Below, piece after piece: positions 27,158 through 36,388 of a stretch of DNA of 64,000 nt. Location: positions 292,499 to 356,498 of the forward strand of contig WVZL01000016.1 of NCBI GenBank assembly GCA_011772495.1. Reading direction: 5' to 3'. The notes beneath the pieces were generated by a model. That model worked only from the letters and a program-made list of their open reading frames with translations, did no database searches and had not been told where the DNA came from. The stretch comes from Candidatus Aminicenantota bacterium. GTDB lineage: Bacteria > Acidobacteriota > Aminicenantia > Aminicenantales > Aminicenantaceae. A program made the position numbers and the translations under genes. Position 1 is the first letter of the stretch; the number at the start of each line of letters is the position of its first letter.

Positions 27158-28411
27158 ATGAAAAAAAAGGCCCGCTGGATATCCTGGATATCTGTGATCG
27201 TTATCGTGCTCGGCCTTATCGGCTGGCAGGTTTTCCGAAGAGTTTCAAAACCACAGAAAAAATCTACGCCGGAGTACATGTCAATCCCGGTAGCTGTGGA
27301 GGTCACTGCTGTCCAGAAGAAAACAATCCGTGATCTCGGTTCATTCACCGGGACTCTGTTCCCGAAGTCACAGTTCATAGTGGCCCCTAAAATCTCAGGG
27401 CGACTGGTAAAACTCATGGTTCACATCGGAGACAGGGTCAAACGGAACCAGTTGATAGCTCTCCTCGATGATGAAGAGTATGCCCAGCAGGTTGTGCAGG
27501 CTCAAGCCGACTTGCAGGTTGCTCAGGCAAACCTTGAAGAAGCTCTTAGCTCTTTAGAAATTGCCAAGCGCGGGTTGGAGAGGTCGAAGACGCTTCACGA
27601 GAGAGGGATAGCCTCGGATTCTGAACTGGATGCTGCCCAGGCCGCTTACCAGGGCCAAGACGCCAAGTATAAGGTTTCTGTGGCCCAGGTTGCGCATAAG
27701 GAAGCAGCCTTGAAGGCAGCACAGGTTCGCCTGTCCTACACAAGAATCAGTACTTCATGGGAAAACGGATCCGTATACAGAGTTGTCGGAGAACGTTTTG
27801 TTGATGAAGGGGCCATGCTGACTTCCAACACTCCCATCCTCTCCATACTCGAGATACAACCCATAATCGCTGCCATCCATCTTACGGATAAGGACTATTT
27901 CCGAGTAAAGAGGGGCCAAACAGCGATCGTAACCAGTCACGCCTTTCCGGGTAGAGAATTCAACGGAAAGATTGCGCGTATAGCACCGTTGCTGAAGGAA
28001 ACCTCCCGTGAGGCAAGGATCGAGATCGAGATTCCCAATCCGGTCCAGCTTCTTAAGCCCGGAATGTTTATAAACGCCCAAATTGAATTCACCATTCAAG
28101 ACAGTGCCACGGTGGTTCCTGTGAGTGCCCTGGTAAAGCGCCAGAATAAACAGGGCATTTTCCTGGCGGACACGCAAAACCTGAATGCCCGGTTTGTCCC
28201 TCTTACTCTTGGCATTGTCAGCGGCGAATGGGCTGAGGTGTTAGAACCTTCCTCCCTTTCAGGATTTGTTGTCACCTTGGGTCAGCACCTTCTTGGTAAC
28301 GGACGTCCTATTACTCTGCCTCCAGACTGGGAAAAAATCCCCGTTGCCAACACATCAGATTCTCAGCCTTCAAGCAAGGGCCAGCAGCCCCGATCCGGAG
28401 ATAAGAAATGA
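27158..28411 (+). CDS. RND efflux periplasmic adaptor
   Basis: 417 residues with an N-terminal membrane helix, lipoyl-like half-motifs (APKISGRLVKLMVHIGDRV), a coiled-coil hairpin rich in alanine and glutamine (about 105-190), and beta-barrel segments ending in LKPGMFINAQIEF. It is an HlyD/AcrA-type membrane fusion protein. Its stop overlaps the start of the RND transporter gene by four bases. The 134-base gap before it holds no other gene. Confidence 0.92.
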   Translation: MKKKARWISWISVIVIVLGLIGWQVFRRVSKPQKKSTPEYMSIPVAVEVTAVQKKTIRDLGSFTGTLFPKSQFIVAPKISGRLVKLMVHIGDRVKRNQLIALLDDEEYAQQVVQAQADLQVAQANLEEALSSLEIAKRGLERSKTLHERGIASDSELDAAQAAYQGQDAKYKVSVAQVAHKEAALKAAQVRLSYTRISTSWENGSVYRVVGERFVDEGAMLTSNTPILSILEIQPIIAAIHLTDKDYFRVKRGQTAIVTSHAFPGREFNGKIARIAPLLKETSREARIEIEIPNPVQLLKPGMFINAQIEFTIQDSATVVPVSALVKRQNKQGIFLADTQNLNARFVPLTLGIVSGEWAEVLEPSSLSGFVVTLGQHLLGNGRPITLPPDWEKIPVANTSDSQPSSKGQQPRSGDKK

Positions 28412-31400
28412 AGTTATCTGAATTCTCAGTCAAACACCCTATTTTTACTATCATGTTGACTTTGATCGTGATTGTTCTGGGCGCAGTATCCTTCAGCCGC
28501 CTGCCCATCGACCTATTGCCGGACATTACCTATCCAACCCTCAGCATCCAAACTTCTTACGCCAACGCAAGCCCTGAAGAGATGGAAGAATTGATCACCC
28601 GTCCAGTAGAAGGGGCCTTGAGCGCGGTTCCTGGAGTAGAAAATGTGTTTTCGACTTCAACGGAAGGCAGCAGCAGTGTCCGGGTGACCTTCTCCTGGGG
28701 CACAGACCTGGATGCTGCCGCCAATGATATACGTGACCGCCTAGACCGGGTCATACCTATATTCCCAGAAGATGCAGAAAGACCCAGGTTGTTTAAATTT
28801 GATCTGGCCAATTTTCCCATTCTTATCCTCGGAGCCTCGAGCGATCTGGACCCCATACAAATGCGCCGTATCCTGGATGATCAGATCAAGTACCGCTTGG
28901 AGCGTGTTCCTGGAGTGGCTTCGGTTGCCATATGGGGCGGTCTCCAACGGGAAATACACGTCAATCTCTACCCAGACAAAATCAAATCAATCGGCCTTCC
29001 CCTTGATTACATACTTAGCAAAATAAGGTCAGAGAATGTCGACGTACCTGCCGGTACGATAGAACGAGGAAACTTCGAGGTCCTGATCCGTATACCAGGA
29101 ATATACTCCAGCTTGGAAGAACTCCAAAATACGGTCATTGCCATCCGCGAAGGCGTCTCTATCCAACTCAAGGAGATCGCCAGCGTTGAAGATACCTTTC
29201 AAAAAGTCAGACGGATTGTCCGGATTAACGGGCAACCTGGAATTCGACTGTCTGTTAGTAAGCAGTCGGGTGAGAACACAGTTGATATAGCCAAAGGAGT
29301 GCTTCATGAGATCGACAGGATTCGAGAGGATATTCCACAAATCCAATTGACTACCATGATAGATACCTCGGAATACATCCAAAACTCGATCAGTAATGTC
29401 GGGCGCGCGGCCCTATTCGGAGGTTTATTAGCCATTTTGGTATTGTTGATATTTCTCCGCAACTTTCGCAGCACGACCGTTATCGCGGCCGCCATACCGA
29501 TCTCTATCATAGCCACCTTCGCCCTGATATATTTCGGAGGATTCACCTTAAACATCATGACTCTAGGTGGTCTTGCTCTTGGCATTGGCATGCTGGTAGA
29601 CAACGCCATTGTCGTGCTGGAGAACATCTATCGCCTGCACCAGTCTGGAGACCCTCCTCTCAAAGCAGCCGTCAACGGCAGCTCGGAAGTTACCTCGGCC
29701 ATCATCGCGAGTACTCTCACCACCATGGCCGTCTTTCTACCCATGGTCTTCGTCCGCGGCATGGCCGGTGTTATGTTCAAACAGCTGGCTTATGTCGTCA
29801 GCTTCGCCCTCCTCTGTTCCCTTGTGGTGGCTCTAACCCTTATTCCGATGCTCTCCAGTAGAATCATTCACACGACAAACATCCAGCCTTCAACCAGAAA
29901 TACATGGAGGCACAGAATCCTAATGTCCACTCAGCAATTTTTTACGCGAATGGAAAACGGGTACAAGAAACTTATTCATTACGCTCTGAATCATCGCCTG
30001 CTTGTCCTGGGAATAGCTGCTTCGCTTTTCGTCGGAAGCCTAGCGATGGTGAGGCTGGTTGGTAATGAGTTCATGCCGGCTGCGGACGAAGGGGAAGTTC
30101 GGGTCACGGTGGAGATGGACGTGGGGACTCGACTGGGAGTCATGGATGAGAAATTTAAGACCATTGCCTCTATCATAAGAGAAGAAGTTCCCGAACTCGA
30201 AAGCATGGTGGAAAGCCTCGGAGGTTCGAGCTGGCGAGGAACAGGATCCCACCGAGGAAGTTTCAGGATATCCCTCAAGCCTGAATCCGAGAGGTCTAGG
30301 TCTAGCGAAGAAGTTTCGGACGCACTTCGCCTCAAACTCCTCGAGATTCCAGGAGTAACCGTCCGAACACGGCCCGGGCAAGGACTTTTCCTCATGCGCA
30401 TGGGCTCGAGTGACGCAGACAGGGTGCAAATCGAGATAAGAGGGTACGACCTGCAAACCGCCAATCAGCTTGCTCGACAGGTGAAACAGGTTGTCGAGAA
30501 TGCCAGAGGTGTCACTGATGCCAGGTTGAGTCGAGAGACCGGCACCCCGGAGGAACTTATCATTATTGACCGGCAGAAGGCTGCCGACATGAAACTCACG
30601 GTCTCTCAGATTGCCAACACGATCCAGACCATCCTCACCGGCACCCATGCCAGTAACTTTCGTGAAGCCGGAAAAGAGTACTGGATTCGCGTCAAAGTCA
30701 AAGATTCAGAACAGATGAACCTCGATGACCTCTTGGATTTGACACTCACCAACACAGATGGGTTGCCTGTTGTCTTGCGCAACGTGGTGCTGGTCCGTCC
30801 ACAGAGCGGCCCGGTCCGCATCGAACGCAAGGATCAGGAGCGCATTATTAATGTTTATGCAGATATCAGCGGACGGGATATGGGGTCTATTCTAGCCGAT
30901 GTTCGCGAAGGCCTTCGATCGATCCCGGTCCCCAGGGATTTCAGCATCATTTTTGCCGGCGATTATGAAGAGCAGCAGAAAGCATTCCGGGAGCTGTTGC
31001 TAAGTCTTGTCTTGGCTCTGGCTCTCGTTTACATGATAATGGCCTCTCTGTATGAATCCATTCGTGATCCTTTCGTGGTCATGTTCTCGGTTCCTCTGGC
31101 TGCCATCGGTGTCATCTTAATCTTGTTCCTCACCAACACAACCTTCAATGTTCAGTCTTACATAGGATGCATCATGCTGGGAGGGATCGTGGTTAACAAT
31201 GCCATTTTACTAGTGGATCATACCAACCTCCTCCGACGACGTGATGGAATGCCCCTTCGGGAAGCCATTGAGGAGGCAGGCCGAAGACGTCTTCGACCGA
31301 TCTTGATGACAGCCACCACCACGATCATGGGACTTCTTCCCCTCGCCATAGGGGTTTCTGCCGGAGGAGCCGCTCAAGCTCCCATGGCTCGAGCTGTTAT

Positions 31401-31494
31401 CGGAGGCCTTTTAAGCTCAACCCTCATAACTCTGGTGATCGTTCCCGTCGTCTACTCTATCTTCGAAGGAAAGCTAAGGAGGAAGAAAGCCTGA
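28408..31494 (+). CDS. RND-family efflux transporter (HAE type)
   Basis: 1028 residues, about 12 transmembrane helices and two large periplasmic loops, the AcrB architecture. TM4 reads GIGMLVDNAIVVLEN; one of the two proton-relay aspartates of AcrB is here an asparagine, which is common in other HAE-type pumps. Conserved RND segments include LPIDLLPDITYPTL near the N-terminus and GGIVVNNAILLVD in TM10. It likely expels hydrophobic or amphipathic compounds using the proton gradient. Confidence 0.95.
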   Translation: MKLSEFSVKHPIFTIMLTLIVIVLGAVSFSRLPIDLLPDITYPTLSIQTSYANASPEEMEELITRPVEGALSAVPGVENVFSTSTEGSSSVRVTFSWGTDLDAAANDIRDRLDRVIPIFPEDAERPRLFKFDLANFPILILGASSDLDPIQMRRILDDQIKYRLERVPGVASVAIWGGLQREIHVNLYPDKIKSIGLPLDYILSKIRSENVDVPAGTIERGNFEVLIRIPGIYSSLEELQNTVIAIREGVSIQLKEIASVEDTFQKVRRIVRINGQPGIRLSVSKQSGENTVDIAKGVLHEIDRIREDIPQIQLTTMIDTSEYIQNSISNVGRAALFGGLLAILVLLIFLRNFRSTTVIAAAIPISIIATFALIYFGGFTLNIMTLGGLALGIGMLVDNAIVVLENIYRLHQSGDPPLKAAVNGSSEVTSAIIASTLTTMAVFLPMVFVRGMAGVMFKQLAYVVSFALLCSLVVALTLIPMLSSRIIHTTNIQPSTRNTWRHRILMSTQQFFTRMENGYKKLIHYALNHRLLVLGIAASLFVGSLAMVRLVGNEFMPAADEGEVRVTVEMDVGTRLGVMDEKFKTIASIIREEVPELESMVESLGGSSWRGTGSHRGSFRISLKPESERSRSSEEVSDALRLKLLEIPGVTVRTRPGQGLFLMRMGSSDADRVQIEIRGYDLQTANQLARQVKQVVENARGVTDARLSRETGTPEELIIIDRQKAADMKLTVSQIANTIQTILTGTHASNFREAGKEYWIRVKVKDSEQMNLDDLLDLTLTNTDGLPVVLRNVVLVRPQSGPVRIERKDQERIINVYADISGRDMGSILADVREGLRSIPVPRDFSIIFAGDYEEQQKAFRELLLSLVLALALVYMIMASLYESIRDPFVVMFSVPLAAIGVILILFLTNTTFNVQSYIGCIMLGGIVVNNAILLVDHTNLLRRRDGMPLREAIEEAGRRRLRPILMTATTTIMGLLPLAIGVSAGGAAQAPMARAVIGGLLSSTLITLVIVPVVYSIFEGKLRRKKA

Positions 31495-31541
31495 AGTCGA
31501 GAATGATGGATCGTTGCTCTGATAAAGTAAGAAAGTAAGGC

Positions 31542-31570
31542 TTCAAAATTAAGACTTGATTCCCTATAAT
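31542..31570 (+). promoter_or_regulatory. Promoter of the DUF5916-like gene
   Basis: TTCAAA (31542-31547) and a perfect TATAAT (31565-31570) are separated by 17 bases. Only 13 bases lie between the -10 and ATG 31584, so the transcript would have a leader of about seven bases or fewer, and no ribosome-binding site is visible. Confidence 0.6.
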
Positions 31571-31583
31571 GTGATATTTAAAA

Positions 31584-33785
31584 ATGAAAACTAAGATAAA
31601 GCTTCCTCCGAGCGTAATCATTATTGCGCTCATCTTCTTTGTTTTTAATCTCTTTTCTTATTCTCAAGAGAACGAGGAAAATTACCGTTTAAAAATACCA
31701 GAATTTCCCTATCCACCCAAAATCGACGGGAAACTCGAAAATCCTCTTTGGAATAACGGTGTGGTCGTCGAAGCCTTTACCCAGTATGAACCTCAAGAAG
31801 GTTCAGAGCCTTCGGAAAAAACAGTCGCTTATCTTGGATATGATAAGAATTACCTCTATATTGCCTTTCGATGTTTTGACTCAAACCCCAAGGCTGTCAG
31901 AGCTTGCCTGACCCAAAGAGACAAAGTATTCGGGGATGACGAAATGACCATCTATCTCGATACTTTCAATGACAAGAAAAGAGCCTTTGTCTTCCAGGTC
32001 AACCCCTGCGGCGTCCAAGTGGACGGGATTTACACCGAAACCCGGCGACGAGGACGCGGCCGAGGATTTTGGGGGTTTGACCGCAACTGGGATACTTTTT
32101 TTCTCTCCGATGCCCAACTTGACGACCAAGGATATACCGTGGAATTAGCCATTCCCTTCAAAAGCCTGAGATTCCCCAACTCCCCCACTCAAAAATGGGG
32201 CATGCAGATTATGAGGACGATCAGGAGGAAAAACGAGGAAATTTACTGGCATCCCCGCTCCCGCGATGTCAACGGCTTTTTGATCCAGTCCGGTTCCATC
32301 GAGATAGATGGGTTCATCGAGAAGGGAAAAAACCTTGAAGTGATGCCTGTCTTTACGGGCTTAAAAGAGGATGATCAAGAATTCAGCCCAGAATTCGGTT
32401 TGAACGCCAAATACGGCATCACATCTGATCTAACATCAGATATCACTTTCAACCCAGACTTCAGCCAGATAGAAGCGGATATGCCGCAGATCGATGTCAA
32501 TCAGAGATATGCCCTCTACTACCCAGAAAAAAGACCATTCTTTCTAGAAGGAAAGGATTTTTTCGATACTCCCTTCGAATTGATCTACACCCGAAAGATT
32601 GTCAATCCCCAGTGGGGAGTTAAGCTCACCGGAAAGGTGGGAAAAACAACGATCGGATTCCTGAGTGCCTTTGACGAAAATCCGCCGGATATCGAGATTT
32701 GGGAGGAAGAGGAAGAAGAAGAGGAAGAAGAAGAGGAAGAAGAGAATCCTTATAGTGCCCTGACCAATGTTTTCCGCTTGAAAAGAGACCTCTACTCAGA
32801 GTCTCATATCGGCTTTATCGCTACGGATAAAGAAATGGGCTTATCATGGAACTCTCTCGGCAGCAGTTACAACAGAGTTGCCGGTGTTGACGGCCATTTC
32901 AAATTCTTAAATTACTACCGATTTTCCTTTCAAATCCTGGGTTCTCAAACCCGCACCGAGGCAGAAAAAACAGGTTTTGTCCCGGCCATGAAGTTTAACC
33001 TGAGTCAGAGGTCGCGTCATTTAAGCTTCTCCGTCGACTGGACAAGTATTCGTCCTGACTTCGAGTCATCCCTGGGCTTTTTTCGCCGCAAGGATATCAA
33101 ATCCCTCAACACCCGGATCGGGTATGCCTTTCTCCCTCAGAACGAATACATCGTGGACATCCGCCCCACTCTCGAATACCGGAGAATCTATGACTTTAAC
33201 AACACTCTCACGGATGAAGAATTAAGTTTCCGGGTCTTCGTCAGCGGCTGGAGAAAGTCGCATATCTGGGCGAGTTTTTCCACCGAACTGGAAAGATACG
33301 AAGGAATAGACTTCCATAAAAAGGGATTTCGGGCTAGTTTTCAATCTGAACCGCTCTCTTGGCTGAGCGGAGAGATTTCTTATTCGTTCGGCGACGCCAT
33401 CTATTATGATGATCCCTATTTAGGCTACAAGACTTCCGTTGGTCTCGAACTCACTCTGAGGCCCCTGACAAACCTTCGCCTCTATTATGAACTCAAGAAT
33501 GATAATTTCTTCAAAAAAAAGAGCGGAGAAAAGGAATACCATATCAACATCATCAGCCAACGGATCAATTATCAAATTTCCCGCACCTTATCTCTGCGTC
33601 TCATCACCGATTTTAATGACTATGATGATGAGCTCTACAACAGCTTTCTCTTGAGTTGGGAGTTAAGGCCCGGGACAGTCTTTTACATCGGCATGGATGA
33701 CAATCAAGAGAAAGATGAATCAGGAATTTACAGGGGTGTTGGACGCTATTACTTCATAAAATTCTCTTATTGGTGGCGGATATAA
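31584..33785 (+). CDS. CBM9-like and DUF5916 domain outer-membrane protein
   Basis: 733 residues with a signal peptide. Residues about 40-225 match a carbohydrate-binding module family 9-like domain (PPKIDGKLENPLWNNGVV, AYLGYDKNYLYIAFRC, MTIYLDTFNDKKRAF, YTVELAIPFKSLRF). The remainder matches the DUF5916 region, with YYPEKRPFFLEGKDFF and alternating beta-strands that probably form an outer membrane barrel. A 14-glutamate run sits at about residues 374-387. The protein family is widespread in Acidobacteriota and Bacteroidota, and its function is not established. It lies between two RND systems but seems to have its own promoter. Confidence 0.85.
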   Translation: MKTKIKLPPSVIIIALIFFVFNLFSYSQENEENYRLKIPEFPYPPKIDGKLENPLWNNGVVVEAFTQYEPQEGSEPSEKTVAYLGYDKNYLYIAFRCFDSNPKAVRACLTQRDKVFGDDEMTIYLDTFNDKKRAFVFQVNPCGVQVDGIYTETRRRGRGRGFWGFDRNWDTFFLSDAQLDDQGYTVELAIPFKSLRFPNSPTQKWGMQIMRTIRRKNEEIYWHPRSRDVNGFLIQSGSIEIDGFIEKGKNLEVMPVFTGLKEDDQEFSPEFGLNAKYGITSDLTSDITFNPDFSQIEADMPQIDVNQRYALYYPEKRPFFLEGKDFFDTPFELIYTRKIVNPQWGVKLTGKVGKTTIGFLSAFDENPPDIEIWEEEEEEEEEEEEEENPYSALTNVFRLKRDLYSESHIGFIATDKEMGLSWNSLGSSYNRVAGVDGHFKFLNYYRFSFQILGSQTRTEAEKTGFVPAMKFNLSQRSRHLSFSVDWTSIRPDFESSLGFFRRKDIKSLNTRIGYAFLPQNEYIVDIRPTLEYRRIYDFNNTLTDEELSFRVFVSGWRKSHIWASFSTELERYEGIDFHKKGFRASFQSEPLSWLSGEISYSFGDAIYYDDPYLGYKTSVGLELTLRPLTNLRLYYELKNDNFFKKKSGEKEYHINIISQRINYQISRTLSLRLITDFNDYDDELYNSFLLSWELRPGTVFYIGMDDNQEKDESGIYRGVGRYYFIKFSYWWRI
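32703..32744 (+). repeat. GAA/GAG microsatellite encoding 14 glutamates
   Basis: Fourteen consecutive Glu codons (GAG and GAA mixed) in the DUF5916 gene. The mixture of codons reduces but does not remove slippage risk; length changes of whole codons would stay in frame. Confidence 0.95.
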
Positions 33786-33796
33786 GAAAGGCGAAA

Positions 33797-35077
33797 ATGT
33801 CTCCTTCCATTAATCTCTTGGTTCGTTACAATATAAGTGGCTTCATGAAATACAAGATATGCTGTTTCACTCTCCTTGTCTTTTCCCTTTTGGCCGTGAG
33901 CTTCTCCGGAGAGAAAAAGGATTTCACACTCGAGGAAATCATAAGTCTTGGCTTGAAAAATAATCCTTCACTCCTGGCCAAGATACAAGAAGTCGAGGCC
34001 AAAAGAGCTGCCTTCCGAGCCTCCAAACTCTTCTTCAATCCAGAAATCGAATACAACAGGGGAAGAGGTAAGCTTAATGATACTGAGGAAAAAGTCAACA
34101 CCGAAGGATTTTCCATCACTCAACCTCTCGAAAACCCCCTTAAGAGAAAATATCGAATAAAAATGTTCGAAAAAGACTGGCAGGCCGCAGAATCCTCGCT
34201 GGATTTTTCCAGGTTGGAGATCATCTGGGAGATAAAGATACTCTTCTTCAAGATCCTTCTTCATAAAGGCAATGAAGAATTAACCTTGAAGAATTTCAAT
34301 TCCCTGAAAGAAATCCATCAACTCATCCTGAAAAGGGCCCAATTGGGAGAGGTCAGGGAACTGGAGGCGATAAAACTTTACGTGGAAACCCTCAAGGCCC
34401 AGAACGAGTTGAATAAAGTACGAACAGGATTAACACTAGCTAAAGAAGAATTGAACAAGTTCTTAGGAGACTCTCTCCCTCCAGATTTTATTATCCTGGG
34501 AAAATTAAGCTTCAAAGTCTTACCTCTCGAAGAAAAATCTCTCATCGAGAAAGCCCTTCTTTCTCATCCCCTAGTCAAAAAAAAAGAAAAAGAACTGGAA
34601 GGCGCTCAGAGCAACTTGAGTTATACCAAGTGGCAGAGAATTCCAGACCCTAGTATATCTGGATTCACATACAAAGAAATAGACGGCCAAAATACGGGCT
34701 TAGGAATCTCCGTGGAGATTCCTCTCTGGAACTTTAAATCAAAAGAAATCGCCGAAGCAACCAGCTTGGTCTTGAAACAAGAGGCAGAACAAAAGGCTTT
34801 GAGGATGGAATTGAGAACAGAAATAAAGGCTAAGTTAAATCAGCTCCGATTATCAGAACAGACACTCAAACTTTTCCAGAGCGGACTCCTGAAAGAAGCC
34901 GAAGAAAGTCTTAAAATCGCTGAGGTCAGTTACAAACAGGGGGAAATCTCTTTGATCGACTATCTAGATTCTCAGAGAACGTATTACAGCATTCTCAAAG
35001 ATTATAAAGACTCGCAGTTTGATTGGAATGTCAACAGAGCTTCTTTAGAAAAATCTATCGGAGAAGAAATCCAATGA
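33797..35077 (+). CDS. CzcC-like TolC-family outer membrane protein
   Basis: 426 residues from ATG 33797, chosen because AAAGG lies just before it; ATG 33845 would give a more typical signal peptide and is a real alternative. The sequence has the outer membrane efflux protein pattern (FTLEEIISLGLKNNPSL, long coiled helices, EVSYKQGEISLIDYLDSQR). It is followed, with a four-base overlap, by a CzcB-like adaptor and then a CzcA-like pump, so it is the outer membrane channel of a metal efflux system. Confidence 0.88.
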   Translation: MSPSINLLVRYNISGFMKYKICCFTLLVFSLLAVSFSGEKKDFTLEEIISLGLKNNPSLLAKIQEVEAKRAAFRASKLFFNPEIEYNRGRGKLNDTEEKVNTEGFSITQPLENPLKRKYRIKMFEKDWQAAESSLDFSRLEIIWEIKILFFKILLHKGNEELTLKNFNSLKEIHQLILKRAQLGEVRELEAIKLYVETLKAQNELNKVRTGLTLAKEELNKFLGDSLPPDFIILGKLSFKVLPLEEKSLIEKALLSHPLVKKKEKELEGAQSNLSYTKWQRIPDPSISGFTYKEIDGQNTGLGISVEIPLWNFKSKEIAEATSLVLKQEAEQKALRMELRTEIKAKLNQLRLSEQTLKLFQSGLLKEAEESLKIAEVSYKQGEISLIDYLDSQRTYYSILKDYKDSQFDWNVNRASLEKSIGEEIQ

Positions 35078-36330
35078 AAAAATGCATCATTCTAATGACT
35101 CTTCTCATCTTTGCTTTTTGTGGGAGGGGAGAAAAACAGATCTCATCCCCTTCTGGAGAACATGAGCACCAAGGTCAAGCACTCGAGCCTGCGCATGAAC
35201 ATGAAGGCGAAGAGCCTGTAGATCATAAACATCAAGAATTAGAGGTTTCTCCAGAAAAACAGGTAGAATGGGGAATCGAGATCGGTGAAGCCTCTGAATT
35301 CGCAGTCTCTTCTAGAATTAATCTTCCTGGGATTCTTACCCTTAATCAGAATCAAACGGCCCATATTTCTTCTTTTGCTGAAGGAAAAGTCCTTTCCGTA
35401 GCAGCTGATCTGGGACACCGCGTAGGTAAGGGCCAAATCCTGTTGACCTTGAATTCCCCCGAATTTGCTAAAGCTCAGTCGGACTTCCTGCAGGCGCGGG
35501 CCAAGTTTATCCTCAGCCGCAAAGAATACGAGAGGGCCAAGATGCTCCTCGAGGAAAAAGCCATCGAACAGAAAGAATACCAGAGGCGTGAATCTGAGTA
35601 CGAGAAAGCCATGACCGAAACCGGTGTGTTGGGATCCAACCTTCACTCCTTTGGTCTTGGCCATGATCAAATAGATAAACTCATAGAGAAGTGTGAATCT
35701 TTAGACCCTGATGGGTATCTATGTGAAGTCACCAATCCTAACTTGAACATTTTTTCTCCTATTAGAGGAAAAGTCATTTTTCGAGATGTCATAGTCGGAG
35801 AACACATCGAGCCCAAGAAAGTCCTTTTTACTGTTTCTGACCTCAGCACATTATGGGCTCTGCTAGATGCATACGAGAAAGATTTGGCCGTCATAGACAA
35901 AAAAAGCAAAGTCGCCATTAAATCCTCCATCTATCCTGAAAAAGAATTTGAAGGGAAAATCATCTACATCAGCGACATGATTGACGAGAAACTGAGAACA
36001 GCAAAAATCCGGGTTGAAGTCGAAAACAGAGACTCCCTCCTTAAACCCAATATGTATATCCAGGGAATCATAGAAAACGAAGTAGCTTCTAAAAATATGC
36101 TAGCCATACCAGAAGAGGCCGTCCAAAATCTGGATGGAGAAAAAATCGTTTTTATTCAAGAGGAGGAAAATGTTTTTGCCGTGCACCACGTCGAGTTGGG
36201 AGAAAAAATCGGAAACAGGATCATCATAACCAGTGGTCTGGAACCAGGAGAGAAAATAGTCATCAGGGGAGCATTCAGCTTAAAGACTGAGCTGACCAAA
36301 GAAGCCTTCGGCCAAGCCCATGTGCATTGA
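35074..36330 (+). CDS. CzcB-like periplasmic adaptor with histidine-rich N-terminus
   Basis: 418 residues from ATG 35074, overlapping the upstream stop. The N-terminal signal sequence ends near a cysteine, so it may be a lipoprotein, though the residue before Cys is unusual. Residues about 28-55 are rich in His and Glu (HEHQ, HEHEGEE, DHKHQ), a likely metal-binding segment as in CzcB/CusB adaptors. Adaptor domains follow (lipoyl-like AEGKVLSVAADLGHRVGKGQ, hairpin, barrel KPNMYIQGII). It should bind and hand over divalent or monovalent metal ions. Confidence 0.9.
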   Translation: MKKCIILMTLLIFAFCGRGEKQISSPSGEHEHQGQALEPAHEHEGEEPVDHKHQELEVSPEKQVEWGIEIGEASEFAVSSRINLPGILTLNQNQTAHISSFAEGKVLSVAADLGHRVGKGQILLTLNSPEFAKAQSDFLQARAKFILSRKEYERAKMLLEEKAIEQKEYQRRESEYEKAMTETGVLGSNLHSFGLGHDQIDKLIEKCESLDPDGYLCEVTNPNLNIFSPIRGKVIFRDVIVGEHIEPKKVLFTVSDLSTLWALLDAYEKDLAVIDKKSKVAIKSSIYPEKEFEGKIIYISDMIDEKLRTAKIRVEVENRDSLLKPNMYIQGIIENEVASKNMLAIPEEAVQNLDGEKIVFIQEEENVFAVHHVELGEKIGNRIIITSGLEPGEKIVIRGAFSLKTELTKEAFGQAHVH

Positions 36331-36388
36331 TGAAAATGGATATTCCATGAGAGTTTCTCTCAGAATTTTCGAGGAGTAGCCAAATTCC

